Positions 34,181-42,880 of a DNA stretch of 64,000 bases are shown here, piece after piece. The first letter of the stretch is position 1, and the number at the start of each line of letters is the position of its first letter. Origin of the DNA: an uncultured Acidimicrobiales bacterium (lineage in GTDB: Bacteria > Actinomycetota > Acidimicrobiia > Acidimicrobiales > SZUA-35); contig CALAJV010000010.1 in the NCBI GenBank assembly GCA_937922805.1, forward strand, positions 417,610-481,609. Reading direction: 5' to 3'. Made by a program: the position numbers and the translations under genes. The notes beneath the pieces were generated by a model, which saw nothing but the letters and a program-made list of their open reading frames with translations, was not told where the DNA came from and made no database searches.

Positions 34181-34963
34181 ATGAGAGTATGTGTTTTCGG
34201 TCTTGGTGATACTGGTAGCGCTCTTGCTAGCGATTTAGCGGCAGCTGGCGCTGACGTCGCGGCTTTTGACCCGGCACCGGTTGCGACTCCGGTTGGCGTC
34301 AACCGCTTTCCGCACCCTGCTCTGGCTGCCGCCCGCTCACCTTTCATCCTGGGAGTTACCAACGAACAAGATGCTGAGTTGGCGTTACTGCAGGCCATTG
34401 AAGTGTTTGTCGAAGATGCCGTTTACGCCGACCTTTCTGGCAGCAGTCCTTCACTCAAGCAGGAGCTAGCGTCGATGGCGGCCTCAGCCAAAGTTAACTA
34501 CGCCGATGTGGCCCTCATGCCTGATGGCTCCGACCGGGGTCTCACGACATCAAGTCTTGTTTGTGGCGACGGTGCTGACCGCTACGCCGAATTAGTCAGC
34601 CAATATGGGGGGCAGTCCGAAGTAATAGCAGGAGATTCTGGCGCCGCTTCACGGAGGATGCTTCTACGGTCAATGGTGCTTTCGGGCATGGCGGCCGTTG
34701 TGACCGAAGCTATGCGAGTGGCGTCAGCCGCTGATGATCTGGCGTGGCTATGGACCAACATAAACGACGAAGTCAACGAGGCCGACGAAGGTTGGCTCCG
34801 AGAATTGGTTGACAGTTACAAAGCTGGCAGTCTTCGTCAAATCACTGAAAGTGAAGCGGCCAAGTCGCTTGGCGAGGATCTTGGGGTGTCGACAATTATG
34901 TCAGATGCCACGATGAGAGATTTGCAGAGTTTGCCTTCGCAAAATAACCCAGAGACGCTCTAA
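34181..34963 (+). CDS. Beta-hydroxyacid dehydrogenase-like NAD(P)-binding protein (DUF1932)
   Basis: The 260-residue protein has an N-terminal Rossmann fold with the dinucleotide motif GLGDTGSALASDLAAAG and an Asp at the end of strand two. The C-terminal half is a helical dehydrogenase domain of the DUF1932/6-phosphogluconate-dehydrogenase-like kind (KLL-type motif near SRRMLLRSMVLSGMAAVV). It probably reduces a small hydroxy or keto acid; the substrate is unknown. The preceding 288 bases contain no gene or clear regulatory site. Confidence 0.72.
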   Translation: MRVCVFGLGDTGSALASDLAAAGADVAAFDPAPVATPVGVNRFPHPALAAARSPFILGVTNEQDAELALLQAIEVFVEDAVYADLSGSSPSLKQELASMAASAKVNYADVALMPDGSDRGLTTSSLVCGDGADRYAELVSQYGGQSEVIAGDSGAASRRMLLRSMVLSGMAAVVTEAMRVASAADDLAWLWTNINDEVNEADEGWLRELVDSYKAGSLRQITESEAAKSLGEDLGVSTIMSDATMRDLQSLPSQNNPETL

Positions 34964-35016
34964 CTAAAACTACGTCGTTGCTCAAAAACGGCGGCTGGGG
35001 GAGATCGACATGTCGG

Positions 35017-35454
35017 CTACGGCTTGGGCTTCATAAAGAAACGGAGTCGCCAGTCTGGTTGGTGCTCTTCATCGATGGTGAGCGCAAAGGTGTAGCTTTT
35101 TCCACCCGGAAGAGGGAGTGGTGACAGGTTGATTACCAGCGAAACCCCCAACGGCGAACCGGGGCGTAGACCAGGTGGTCGACCAGCTTCAAACTTCCCC
35201 TGGACTGCTACCGCCTTCGACTTAGCCATCACCGGATGCCCATCTTCATCAAAGAGATCAATGCGCCAGTCATGCTGAATGTTTGCCCGGTTCCACGGCA
35301 CCGTTATTTGCATAGCTATTGCGAGAGCTCGAGGGGCTGGGCCAATGAATGCGACACCACCCCCGAGTATGAATAGCTTGCCGCCCGACAACTGTGCAGA
35401 CTCGCAGAGAAGCATGTCCACGCTTAAGCCTGAGCCGTTCAGAAACTCGTCCAT
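35017..35454 (-). CDS. DUF6941-type protein of unknown function
   Basis: The 145-residue soluble, beta-rich protein has LLCESAQLSGGKLFILGGGVAFIG at the start, a hallmark of the DUF6941 family, and a conserved-looking middle (QHDWRIDLFDEDGHPV). Its function is unknown. The start is ATG 35454, because minus-strand TATTCT (35460-35465) lies five bases upstream. The longer frame to 35493 has no support. Confidence 0.65.
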   Translation of the reverse strand: MDEFLNGSGLSVDMLLCESAQLSGGKLFILGGGVAFIGPAPRALAIAMQITVPWNRANIQHDWRIDLFDEDGHPVMAKSKAVAVQGKFEAGRPPGLRPGSPLGVSLVINLSPLPLPGGKSYTFALTIDEEHQPDWRLRFFMKPKP

Positions 35455-35459
35455 TGTTG

Positions 35460-35465
35460 AGAATA
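35460..35465 (-). promoter_or_regulatory. -10 box of leaderless DUF6941 promoter
   Basis: Minus-strand TATTCT is five bases before ATG 35454 and has an extended TG one base before it. Confidence 0.5.
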
Positions 35466-35561
35466 CATCGAAGGTTGCGAATGCACACGACAACAGCGGG
35501 TTGCCAGGTTGACTTCGATCAAGGCTGGTAGTCGTTCGGCATCAGCTGCGACAGCTAAGGG

Positions 35562-35999
35562 TTACGTGCCGATATGACGGACTAAACCGGCTAGAGCCAT
35601 TTCGTAACTTGTGGCACCAAATCCGGCCACCACGCCGATACACACGCCGGCCAGCATCGACTGGTGACGAAACTCTTCTCGACTGTGGATGTTCGAAATA
35701 TGAGTTTCGACCACGGGAAGACCAGTTCCGGATATGGCATCCCGGAGGGCGATGCTGGTATGCGAGTACGCCCCAGGGTTGAAAACCACTCCATCCGCCC
35801 ACCCCTGAGCGTCGTGGATAGCGTTGACTAGTTCACCTTCAATGTTGGATTGAACATCACGAATTTGGCAGCCCAGTTGTTCCCCTACTACCTGTAGCTG
35901 ATTCACAATGTCGGCCAAAGTCAAGGCCCCGTAAATGTCGGGCTCCCGCTGGCCGAGCAAGTTCAGGTTTGGACCATTCAAGACAAGTATTTGGTGCAT
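35562..35999 (-). CDS. aroQ: 3-dehydroquinate dehydratase, type II
   Basis: This 145-residue enzyme removes water from 3-dehydroquinate to give 3-dehydroshikimate in the shikimate pathway. The motifs are complete: ILVLNGPNLNLLGQREPDIYG with the catalytic Tyr, FNPGAYSHTSIALRDAI, and PVVETHISNIHSREEFRHQS with the catalytic His. The C-terminal GFGATSYEMAL is also typical. Length is normal. No other aro gene is adjacent. Confidence 0.95.
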   Translation of the reverse strand: MHQILVLNGPNLNLLGQREPDIYGALTLADIVNQLQVVGEQLGCQIRDVQSNIEGELVNAIHDAQGWADGVVFNPGAYSHTSIALRDAISGTGLPVVETHISNIHSREEFRHQSMLAGVCIGVVAGFGATSYEMALAGLVRHIGT

Positions 36000-36278
36000 G
36001 GTGATTCAGATCTTCTGGGTTCAAGGGTTTGACTGCCGCCAGCATCGATTGTGGCTTGCGGCCCAAACTCAGTGTTACTCATGTCGGCCACGTTTGCTTG
36101 GGATTGATCGGCCAACCTCAACATTCGACTGCGCTGGCTTCGTTCCTAGGACAAGGGTTTGATTCACCAACGGTACCGTCAGGACCGGCGCCGTAGTGTG
36201 TCAGGCCCGACTCCAGGATGAGATCAATTCGTAACCAACAGATGGGAACATTGAACCGTAGTTGGTCGTCTTATACGT
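36000..36278. other. Intergenic region without a recognisable gene
   Basis: In these 279 bases the only structure I noticed is an 11-base direct repeat, CAAGGGTTTGA, near 36022 and 36152. No open frame or hairpin stands out. Confidence 0.4.
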
Positions 36279-36509
36279 ATGGAGCAGACAAAAGCAGTTC
36301 GAGTCAGTTATGTGCCAACTGGGTTCGGCCTCGCCCTCGAGATCGACGATACCGGTGAGTTGTGCCTTGATTCGGTCGGGGATAGCGATGGGGTGCTGCG
36401 AATAAGTGACGCCCGGGTCACCCTGGAGCTGCCGGCAGCAAATGGAAAAGTCTCCACGCTTGCGTGGGATCCAGCCGAGGTTTCGTGGGAGTCTTTACTC
36501 GCGAGCTAA
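36279..36509 (+). CDS. Short hypothetical protein
   Basis: This 76-residue acidic, beta-rich protein begins MEQTKAVRVSYVPTGFGLAL. It contains no Cys cluster, membrane helix or known motif. Composition and codon use look like a real gene. ATG 36279 has no ribosome-binding site, and TATACG lies too near for a leaderless start, so the true start may be elsewhere. I do not recognise a family. Confidence 0.45.
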   Translation: MEQTKAVRVSYVPTGFGLALEIDDTGELCLDSVGDSDGVLRISDARVTLELPAANGKVSTLAWDPAEVSWESLLAS

Positions 36510-36555
36510 CCCCCCCCTTGCTGTAGTGGGGTAGACCGAAGGCTCGATCGAATCA

Positions 36556-36969
36556 TTAATCCATTTCAAGGCGTCGCGTTAGAGCCAGCACCACCTGACT
36601 GACATTGGTCTTATTCCGCCCCCAGTCAACGAATCCGAAGACCAACTTCGACTCAACCACCACCTGGGATCCCCCTCCGGGAGCGGTCGCTACTTGAGCT
36701 GTGACGTTCTCACCCCAGCTGCCGGCACTCATCTGGCGACTAGCCCGCACTTCTGTCATCCCGGTTGACGGCGTATTTGAACGAGATGGTGGAAAACCGC
36801 ATTCGGTAAACGCCACTTCAACCGCGCGGATTGTGTCTTCGGCACTACGTTGGAATTCGAGTCGTTCGCTGTATTTCCTACCCACGCTTGGTTTGTCCTT
36901 TGCCTCGGCGAAGCCAGAATAAGCTATCACATGCCTGTTTATCTGCCTCAGGGCACACGGCCCATACAT
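36556..36969 (-). CDS. Hypothetical protein, start uncertain
   Basis: The open frame gives up to 137 residues. The first ~30 residues look unlike a natural N terminus; in-frame GTG codons further in (before IAYSGF or before GRKYSERLEF) are good alternatives. The body, ending TNVSQVVLALTRRLEMD, is alpha/beta with no transmembrane part. No family is recognised. It converges on the short gene before it. Confidence 0.4.
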   Translation of the reverse strand: MYGPCALRQINRHVIAYSGFAEAKDKPSVGRKYSERLEFQRSAEDTIRAVEVAFTECGFPPSRSNTPSTGMTEVRASRQMSAGSWGENVTAQVATAPGGGSQVVVESKLVFGFVDWGRNKTNVSQVVLALTRRLEMD

Positions 36970-37301
36970 CTATCTTGCGATTGATGCGTAGCGATTGATA
37001 TCTGCGATTTGCTGCGGTTGTTGGGCTGAGCGGGATGAATTTGGTTCGATCTTCGAAACAAACTACCAATCGACCTGACTTCCGAGCTGACGAACGGCCC
37101 GACATCGACTTCTGATGGGTGAAGTTCAATGCCCGTTCGTGACTTTCTGTTTTCGGGGTGCCTCTAAGGTTGACCCTTATCCAAATGTATGGTCCCATAG
37201 CCCAACTAGGTCGGTCCAAAAGTTGACCAAACAGTCAACTAATGTGTCGACCATACGGCTACCTTACATGGTACGACGTCTATGTATAAGGGGACATCTG
37301 A
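36970..37301. other. Upstream region of the oligopeptide transport operon
   Basis: These 332 bases hold no gene. They contain an inverted repeat (37221-37240, listed separately), possible -10 boxes such as TACCTT at 37260-37265, and a Shine-Dalgarno AAGGGG at about 37289 before ATG 37302. The operon promoter is expected here; I cannot place it with certainty. Confidence 0.5.
37221..37240. promoter_or_regulatory. Inverted repeat, candidate operator of the peptide transport operon
   Basis: AGTTGAC, six bases, GTCAACT: 7-bp perfect arms 61 bases before the operon's first start codon. Size and symmetry suit a dimeric repressor. TAATGT overlaps its right end as a possible -10. Confidence 0.45.
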
Positions 37302-39185
37302 ATGGGTAAGTTGAGAACGTTGCTGGCGCTTTTGCTGGCGTTTACGCTAGTTGCCGCAGCTTGCGGTGGCGGCAGCGATGACAGCAGTGACGGTGGAGAT
37401 GACACCGACACCACCGAAAACGAAGAGGACTCAGGTCCGGCAACAACGGTGAAAGCCGAGACCGAAGAAACCGACGCGGCCGCTGGTGGACCGGTCCGAG
37501 GTGGCACAATTGTCTACGGCATGGAGGCGGATTCCGCTAATCCATGGGCCCCATATCGGGTTAGCTGCGCGATCAGCTGCTACACCGTGCTGCAAACCGT
37601 GAGTGATCCGCTATTCCAGCCGGTTGAAAGCGGCGGCGTTAAGCCGTACCTCGCTGAGTCAGCTGAACCAAACGCCGACTACACCGAGTGGGTCTTTACC
37701 ATTCGTGATGGCATTACCTTCCACGACGGCACACCACTCGATGGTGAAGCGGTTGCGTTCAACATCAACACCTGTCGAGGTAGTGGGCTTACTGGTCCAG
37801 CGTTAGCAAACATTGGCGACATCACTGCTGACGGACAAACCGTTACCTTTACTATGAATGCCCCATGGGTGCCGTTCCCAGAAAACCTCTCAATCGGCCA
37901 GTGCGCGTTCATGTTCTCACCAACATGGTTGGCATCGCTCGATGATGTTCCGTTCCGAAACGAAGGCACGGCCTTCTACTCTGAAGAGGTTGCAGCAACT
38001 CCAGGTGGCGGCGATCCAGCTGCTCCCGTCGGCGTAGGCGCCTTCCAGTTTGAGTCATTCTCACCTGGTAACGCCAACAAGCTAATCGCAACCCGCTATG
38101 AGGACTACTGGCGAGGTCCGAACGGAATCACTGGCGAAGAGCTGCCATATCTCGACCAGGTAGAACTCGTCGTAGCTGTTGATATCGCTTCTCGATCTGA
38201 TGCTTTGGCGTCAGGTGAGTTCGACATCATCCACACCGCTAACGCTGACGAAATCGCGCGGTTCACCGACGATGACGGCTTCAGCACCATCACCGCCAGC
38301 GATTTCGGTGAGACCTCACACATCTTGCTTAACTCGGCCCAAGGCGAGAACCCAACGTTCTCGGCTATCAATGGTCTCGACGCCCCAGCGCCGATGGACC
38401 CTGAAGGCAGCAATGCCGAGAGTCCACTTCGGTTCACCAGCTGTCGTCGGGCATTGGCTTTTGCTACTGACCAACAACGAATCGCTGATGAGCGATATGC
38501 CGGAATCGTCGAAGTTGCGAACGGACCGTTCCCTCCAGGAGCGATCGGTTACTTGGAAGACACCGGATATCCAACCTACGACTTGGACGCTGCCGCTGAA
38601 GAGTGGACGCAATGCAAGGCCGACACCGGCAAGGATCTGATCCAATTCACGTTCAACACAACTAACGATCCGTTCAACGTAGAAACCAACACATTGATCC
38701 AATCGATGTGGTCTGAGGCATTCGGCGACGAGATCCAAACCACAGTTACCCCAGTAGAACAGGGCCAGTACATCGGCCTCGCTCTAACCGGTACCTTCGA
38801 GGCATTCGGTTGGCGTAACCACGGTGGTATTGACCCCGATAACCAGTTCCTCTGGTGGTTCTCCGGTACTTCTTCTCCGATCGGAACGCTGGCGTTGAAC
38901 TTCGGTCGATTCCAAGATCCAATCATTGATCAGAACCTCGTTGCTCAGCGTTCAACCGACGATCCTGCCGCTCGACAAGCAGCAGCTGAAGCAGTGAACC
39001 AACAGTTCGGTGCTGAGGTCTACAACCTCTGGACCGTTTGGACCCTCTGGGGTGTTATCTCTAATCCAAACGTTCAAGGTCTTGGAACTCTGGAGACACC
39101 TGAGGGTGAAGCTACGAGGTCTATCGTTTCTGGTCGCCACTATCTAACAAACATGTGGTGCACCGAAGGCGATTGCCAAGGCTAA
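37302..39185 (+). CDS. Oligopeptide ABC transporter substrate-binding lipoprotein (family 5)
   Basis: This 627-residue lipoprotein has a signal peptide (LRTLLALLLAFTLVAAACGGG) with the lipobox VAAAC, then an acidic Ser/Asp/Glu/Thr spacer. The mature part is a family 5 (Dpp/Opp-type) binding protein: RGGTIVYGMEADSANPW, ESAEPNADYTEWVFTIRDG, ITFHDGTPLDGEAVAFN. AAGGGG about eight bases before ATG drives translation. It captures peptides or another solute outside the membrane for the four genes that follow. A strong hairpin (39238-39269) separates it from them and may keep this gene at higher level. Confidence 0.92.
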   Translation: MGKLRTLLALLLAFTLVAAACGGGSDDSSDGGDDTDTTENEEDSGPATTVKAETEETDAAAGGPVRGGTIVYGMEADSANPWAPYRVSCAISCYTVLQTVSDPLFQPVESGGVKPYLAESAEPNADYTEWVFTIRDGITFHDGTPLDGEAVAFNINTCRGSGLTGPALANIGDITADGQTVTFTMNAPWVPFPENLSIGQCAFMFSPTWLASLDDVPFRNEGTAFYSEEVAATPGGGDPAAPVGVGAFQFESFSPGNANKLIATRYEDYWRGPNGITGEELPYLDQVELVVAVDIASRSDALASGEFDIIHTANADEIARFTDDDGFSTITASDFGETSHILLNSAQGENPTFSAINGLDAPAPMDPEGSNAESPLRFTSCRRALAFATDQQRIADERYAGIVEVANGPFPPGAIGYLEDTGYPTYDLDAAAEEWTQCKADTGKDLIQFTFNTTNDPFNVETNTLIQSMWSEAFGDEIQTTVTPVEQGQYIGLALTGTFEAFGWRNHGGIDPDNQFLWWFSGTSSPIGTLALNFGRFQDPIIDQNLVAQRSTDDPAARQAAAEAVNQQFGAEVYNLWTVWTLWGVISNPNVQGLGTLETPEGEATRSIVSGRHYLTNMWCTEGDCQG

Positions 39186-39237
39186 CTATCGCCAAACCGG
39201 AAGCTCCAAATCGGGGCTGAAGAGTTCATAGATGTTG

Positions 39238-39269
39238 CGGAGGGCTGGGGATTTTGCCCCGGCCCTCCG
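39238..39269 (+). terminator. Strong intercistronic hairpin, partial terminator or RNA-stabilising element
   Basis: A 13-bp stem (39238-39250 with 39257-39269, one G-T wobble) closes a six-base loop. No U-tract follows, so it likely protects the upstream mRNA end or reduces read-through to the permease genes. Confidence 0.6.
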
Positions 39270-39360
39270 TTGTAAGCCAGTCTGGAAACACGACAACGTT
39301 TAACACCGAAGGCGGAAGTGGTGGGAAGAAGACAAAATCGAACGGTTAGGGGTCTGTAGT

Positions 39361-40461
39361 TTGCGAAACCGACTACAAAACGTGGGAGCACTAAGCGCGG
39401 TGGCGGCCATCGTCATACTGATCGTCGGATGGATAGTTGGAATTCCACTTTCGATCCGCCTCGGTCTAGCGTTCTTAGTGATCGTGGCTGGGGCAATGGT
39501 GACCAACGGGTCCTATGTTCTAAAGAGGCTAGCAACGCTGGTTCCAACGCTGTTGCTCGTCACCCTGTTTACCTTTTTCCTTCAGACCAAGCGGGTGACT
39601 CCGGAAGTAGTCGCCATTCGAGTGCTGGGTACAGGAGCGAACGCTGACGCTGTCGACAAGTTCATCGTTGAGAACAACCTTGATGCTCCGTTCTTGCAAC
39701 AGTACTTAGATTGGTTATCTGGCGCGGTCGTCGGCGATCTCGGTACATCGTTCGTGAACAACATCTCTGTCTCCGAACAAATTGGTGAAGCGATTCCAAT
39801 CTCGCTTCAGCTGATGGTTTACGCTCAGCTCTTGGCCCTAGTCATCTCGGTTCCAGCTGGCGTTTATGCCGCATACCGAGCTAGTCGGCGCGGTGACGCC
39901 GTCGTGTCTACTGCTGCCCTGGGATTCCTCTCGATACCGAACTTCATCCTGGCAACATTTCTTGTCTACATTCTTGCCCTTTGGCTGGATTTGCTGCCAG
40001 CGACAAGTTACGTCTACCTGCATGAAAGCGTGATTGATCACTTCAAACACATGTTGTTGCCATCGGTTTCTCTAGCCATGGCGTTGTCGGCAACCTATAT
40101 GCGGCTACTTCGTGGCGACATGGTTTCGACGCTCCAGGAGAGCTTCATTACGACCGCCAAAGCCAAAGGGGTGAGTCCAGCCAAAGTGTTGTGGGGGCAT
40201 GCTCTACGACCTTCGTCGTTCACCCTACTAACAGTCTTTGCGGTGAATTCAGGAGTTCTAATCGGCGGCGCTCTGATCATCGAGATTATCTTCATCATCC
40301 CAGGCATGGGAAACAAGATCGTTGCTGCCATCGTCGGGTTCGACTTTCTCGTTCTTCAAGGGGCGGTTGTCGTTCTAGCTGTTGGGTTTGTCTTGCTGAA
40401 CTTCCTTATCGACCTTCTGTACACCGCACTCGATCCGAGGATTCGAAATGTCCGAGCCTGA
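39361..40461 (+). CDS. Oligopeptide ABC transporter permease, DppB-type, with two extra N-terminal helices
   Basis: The 366-residue protein has the DppB core, with YVLKRLATLVPTLLLVTLFTF starting near residue 50, YLDWLSGAVVGDLGTSF and the EAA-type loop AKAKGVSPAKVLWGHAL. The ~50 residues before the core contain two additional hydrophobic stretches not usual for DppB. AGGGG eight bases before TTG 39361 supports that start; an internal ATG at 39496 would yield the common length but lies inside an otherwise coherent frame. It partners the next permease, which overlaps it by 14 bases. Confidence 0.88.
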   Translation: MRNRLQNVGALSAVAAIVILIVGWIVGIPLSIRLGLAFLVIVAGAMVTNGSYVLKRLATLVPTLLLVTLFTFFLQTKRVTPEVVAIRVLGTGANADAVDKFIVENNLDAPFLQQYLDWLSGAVVGDLGTSFVNNISVSEQIGEAIPISLQLMVYAQLLALVISVPAGVYAAYRASRRGDAVVSTAALGFLSIPNFILATFLVYILALWLDLLPATSYVYLHESVIDHFKHMLLPSVSLAMALSATYMRLLRGDMVSTLQESFITTAKAKGVSPAKVLWGHALRPSSFTLLTVFAVNSGVLIGGALIIEIIFIIPGMGNKIVAAIVGFDFLVLQGAVVVLAVGFVLLNFLIDLLYTALDPRIRNVRA

Positions 40462-41431
40462 TCTAGTACCTGATTCGCCAGTAGATCGTTTGAAGGTTGA
40501 CGGCGGCAACGTGAGTTCGTTGGCAGAGACGAGCGGCGAGCCGGCAGCAGCTGCCAGCTATCAAGCTAAGAAGAAAGGTGTGTTTTTCTGGCTTGCCATC
40601 ATCTGGCTTGCCATAATTCTCATCTGCGTTCTTTTCGCCAACTTCTTGCCTGTGCCCGAGATCGACGAACGGGTGGGAGATATCCGGCAAGGGCCATCTA
40701 GTGAGAACCTTCTCGGCACAAACAACTTGGGTCGAAGCGTGTTGTCGCAGTGCATTTATGGTGCTCGTCGCTCGATGGGCGTCGCAATGATCGCCACCTT
40801 GGGCGGGACAATCATGGGCGGAACGATCGGACTCCTAGCTGGGTTCTATCGTCGAACGATCGATACGGTGCTGACCTCAATTGTGAATATCATGCTGGCC
40901 ATCCCTGGATTGGTTCTGGCCCTAGCACTGGTCGGATTTTTCGCTCCCAGCGGCGGCTTTGAAGATCAGCGATTCTTGTTCTTCGACGTTTCACCGGCTA
41001 CCAACGCAACGCTATGGACTGCGATCGCACTCGCTATTTTGGCCACGCCGGCTATCGCTCGAGTAGCCCGGGCTCAGACGCTAGTTTGGTCTGACCGAGA
41101 GTTCGTTCTGGCATCGCGAACTATCGGTACCCGCAACCTCCGAATCATTGTTCGAGACGTGCTACCTAACGTGTTGCCGGCGATGGCATCCTTCGCGTTG
41201 ATTGGTATTGCTGCTTTGGTAGTGGTTGAAGCTGCTCTTGCGTTCTTCGGAGTCGGCGATGTGACTGGCGCTTCCTGGGGAATCGCAATCAACAACGGTC
41301 GAGCCGATCTCGAGGACTACCCCCACATGGTGTTGTTCCCATCACTTTTCATGTTCCTCACAATTCTTAGCCTCAACTATCTGGCTGACAAGTTTGTAGA
41401 TCTCTCTGACATCCGAGAGGCGGGAGTTTAA
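40448..41431 (+). CDS. Oligopeptide ABC transporter permease, DppC-type
   Basis: The 327-residue protein has an acidic cytosolic N terminus, a first helix (VFFWLAIIWLAIILICVLFA), the DppC signature LLGTNNLGRSVLSQCIYGAR and a five-helix permease core. The EAA loop is AQTLVWSDREFVLASRTIGT. It overlaps the DppB gene by 14 bases and abuts the following ATPase start, so the genes are tightly coupled. Confidence 0.92.
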   Translation: MSEPDLVPDSPVDRLKVDGGNVSSLAETSGEPAAAASYQAKKKGVFFWLAIIWLAIILICVLFANFLPVPEIDERVGDIRQGPSSENLLGTNNLGRSVLSQCIYGARRSMGVAMIATLGGTIMGGTIGLLAGFYRRTIDTVLTSIVNIMLAIPGLVLALALVGFFAPSGGFEDQRFLFFDVSPATNATLWTAIALAILATPAIARVARAQTLVWSDREFVLASRTIGTRNLRIIVRDVLPNVLPAMASFALIGIAALVVVEAALAFFGVGDVTGASWGIAINNGRADLEDYPHMVLFPSLFMFLTILSLNYLADKFVDLSDIREAGV

Positions 41432-42880
41432 ATGGCCGGTTCTGGTACCGCTCACCTCAGAGGTGGGGGAGCACTAACGGTAGAGCACCTAACGGTGGAG
41501 TTCCCGGTAGGCACGAGTGGCGACAAAGTCCACGCAGTCTCTGATGTGAGTTTCGATCTCATGAAGGGCGAGACCCTCGGCGTTGTCGGCGAGTCCGGTT
41601 GTGGCAAGTCGACAACTGGGAAAGCAATCATGCGGGTGCCGCCGCCAACCTCAGGTTCGGTCCGGCTCGGCGCCATCGATCTTTCAACGCTTGGCGCCGA
41701 TCAATTGCGTGATGTGCGCGGCCGGCTCCAAATGATCTTCCAAGACCCGATCTCATCGCTTAATCCTCGGCGCACCATACGAGATATTGTCGCCGAACCT
41801 TTGACGGTGCGTTGGCTAGATGGTTTTCCTCGATATCCAGCGGCGCAGGCGTGGGACAACTTCACGCCAGCAATGCTGAAGCTCTGGAAAAACAAGTGGC
41901 TGGTCCTGCTGACCAAAATAGGTTTGGGTGTGCTCCTGGGCGGTGTGTTGCTATACGTAGTTGCTTCCGCCGTTGGAGAGCCTGACCAGTTTGGGCGTCG
42001 CGACGGCGGCGCTGGCGCCGACCTTGCCAACCAAATTATTCGGGGTGGTGGGCTCCTACTTGCCCCGGCAGCCATAGTTGGGATCATCGGTTCGGCTATC
42101 TGGCTCCTTCTCGTCTTCTTGATGATTCCGTTCAAGATTGCCCGCTCCGTGCTGGTAGCGATGGAAAAGAAGGAGTTTGCGAAAGAGGTTGATGAGAAGG
42201 TATTCACGGCGCTGGAAGAGGTCGGCATCCCGGCCCAAGTGTCGATGACAAAGTACCCGCACGAGTTTTCTGGCGGTCAGGCTCAACGAATTTCAATTGC
42301 CAGAGCCTTGGTCCTTGACCCTGAGATCATAATCTGCGACGAACCGGTATCGGCGTTAGACGTTTCGGTCCAAGCGCAGGTGCTGAACCTCTTGGAGGAT
42401 CTCAAAGCATCGCGCGACATTAGCTTGATCTTTATCGCCCATGACCTTGCAGTAGTCAAAAACATTTCGGACCGAGTGGTTGTGATGTATTTGGGCAAGG
42501 TCTGTGAAGTAGGGCAACCAGATCTGTTGTACTCAAAGCCTCGGCACCCGTATACCCGTGCTCTCATGAGCGCTATTCCAGTTCCCGATCCGCTGGTAGA
42601 TCCTCGGTCGGCTGAAGAAATCGATGGCGAGTTGCCATCGCCGATTCATCCGCCATCTGGTTGCCGATTCCGAACCAGGTGTGCCAGGGCAACCGAGATC
42701 TGCTCCACCGCTGAACCTGAGATAGCCGAAGTCGCTGACGGCCAGTTCGTGGCCTGTCACCACCCGCTGGATGAAAAAGATTGGCACCTTTCCGAGCGCT
42801 CAGTTCCGGTGACGGTCAGCAGCGATCTAGATGGCCTGCTACACAGCACGACCCCCGAGGCACCTGGAGGGGTGAAGTGA
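41432..42880 (+). CDS. Oligopeptide ABC transporter ATPase interrupted by a two-helix membrane insertion
   Basis: The 482-residue ATPase has every expected motif in order: Walker [10 protein letters not shown] (53-61), Q-loop [10 protein letters not shown] (103-112), signature SGGQ (280-283), Walker B IIICDEP (299-305), H-loop AHDLA (336-340) and the C-terminal Cys-rich Opp domain ([14 protein letters not shown]). The Q-loop to signature distance is ~175 residues instead of about 50-60. The extra stretch (residues ~126-250, bases ~41807-42181) holds two clear membrane helices, ~156-180 and ~206-233, joined by an acidic Gly-rich loop. The frame is unbroken and base use is like its neighbours. 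This would anchor the nucleotide-binding domain in the membrane, which I do not know from Opp/Dpp transporters. Confidence 0.9.
   Translation: MAGSGTAHLRGGGALTVEHLTVEFPVGTSGDKVHAVSDVSFDLMKGETLGVVGESGCGKSTTGKAIMRVPPPTSGSVRLGAIDLSTLGADQLRDVRGRLQMIFQDPISSLNPRRTIRDIVAEPLTVRWLDGFPRYPAAQAWDNFTPAMLKLWKNKWLVLLTKIGLGVLLGGVLLYVVASAVGEPDQFGRRDGGAGADLANQIIRGGGLLLAPAAIVGIIGSAIWLLLVFLMIPFKIARSVLVAMEKKEFAKEVDEKVFTALEEVGIPAQVSMTKYPHEFSGGQAQRISIARALVLDPEIIICDEPVSALDVSVQAQVLNLLEDLKASRDISLIFIAHDLAVVKNISDRVVVMYLGKVCEVGQPDLLYSKPRHPYTRALMSAIPVPDPLVDPRSAEEIDGELPSPIHPPSGCRFRTRCARATEICSTAEPEIAEVADGQFVACHHPLDEKDWHLSERSVPVTVSSDLDGLLHSTTPEAPGGVK

Noticed and set aside
33882..34184. 100-residue plus-strand frame in the 33.9-34.2 kb gap
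   Set aside because: Composition is unlike the neighbouring proteins (Arg, Ser and Pro scattered, no domain), and it overlaps a real start at 33892.
36510..36540. C-run/G-run hairpin as terminator after the short gene at 36279
   Set aside because: Only about five base pairs with a loose loop; too weak to list as a terminator.
41432..42880. Frameshift or gene fusion explaining the long ATPase
   Set aside because: The frame is continuous, both flanks belong to the same ATPase domain, and base use does not change across the insertion.
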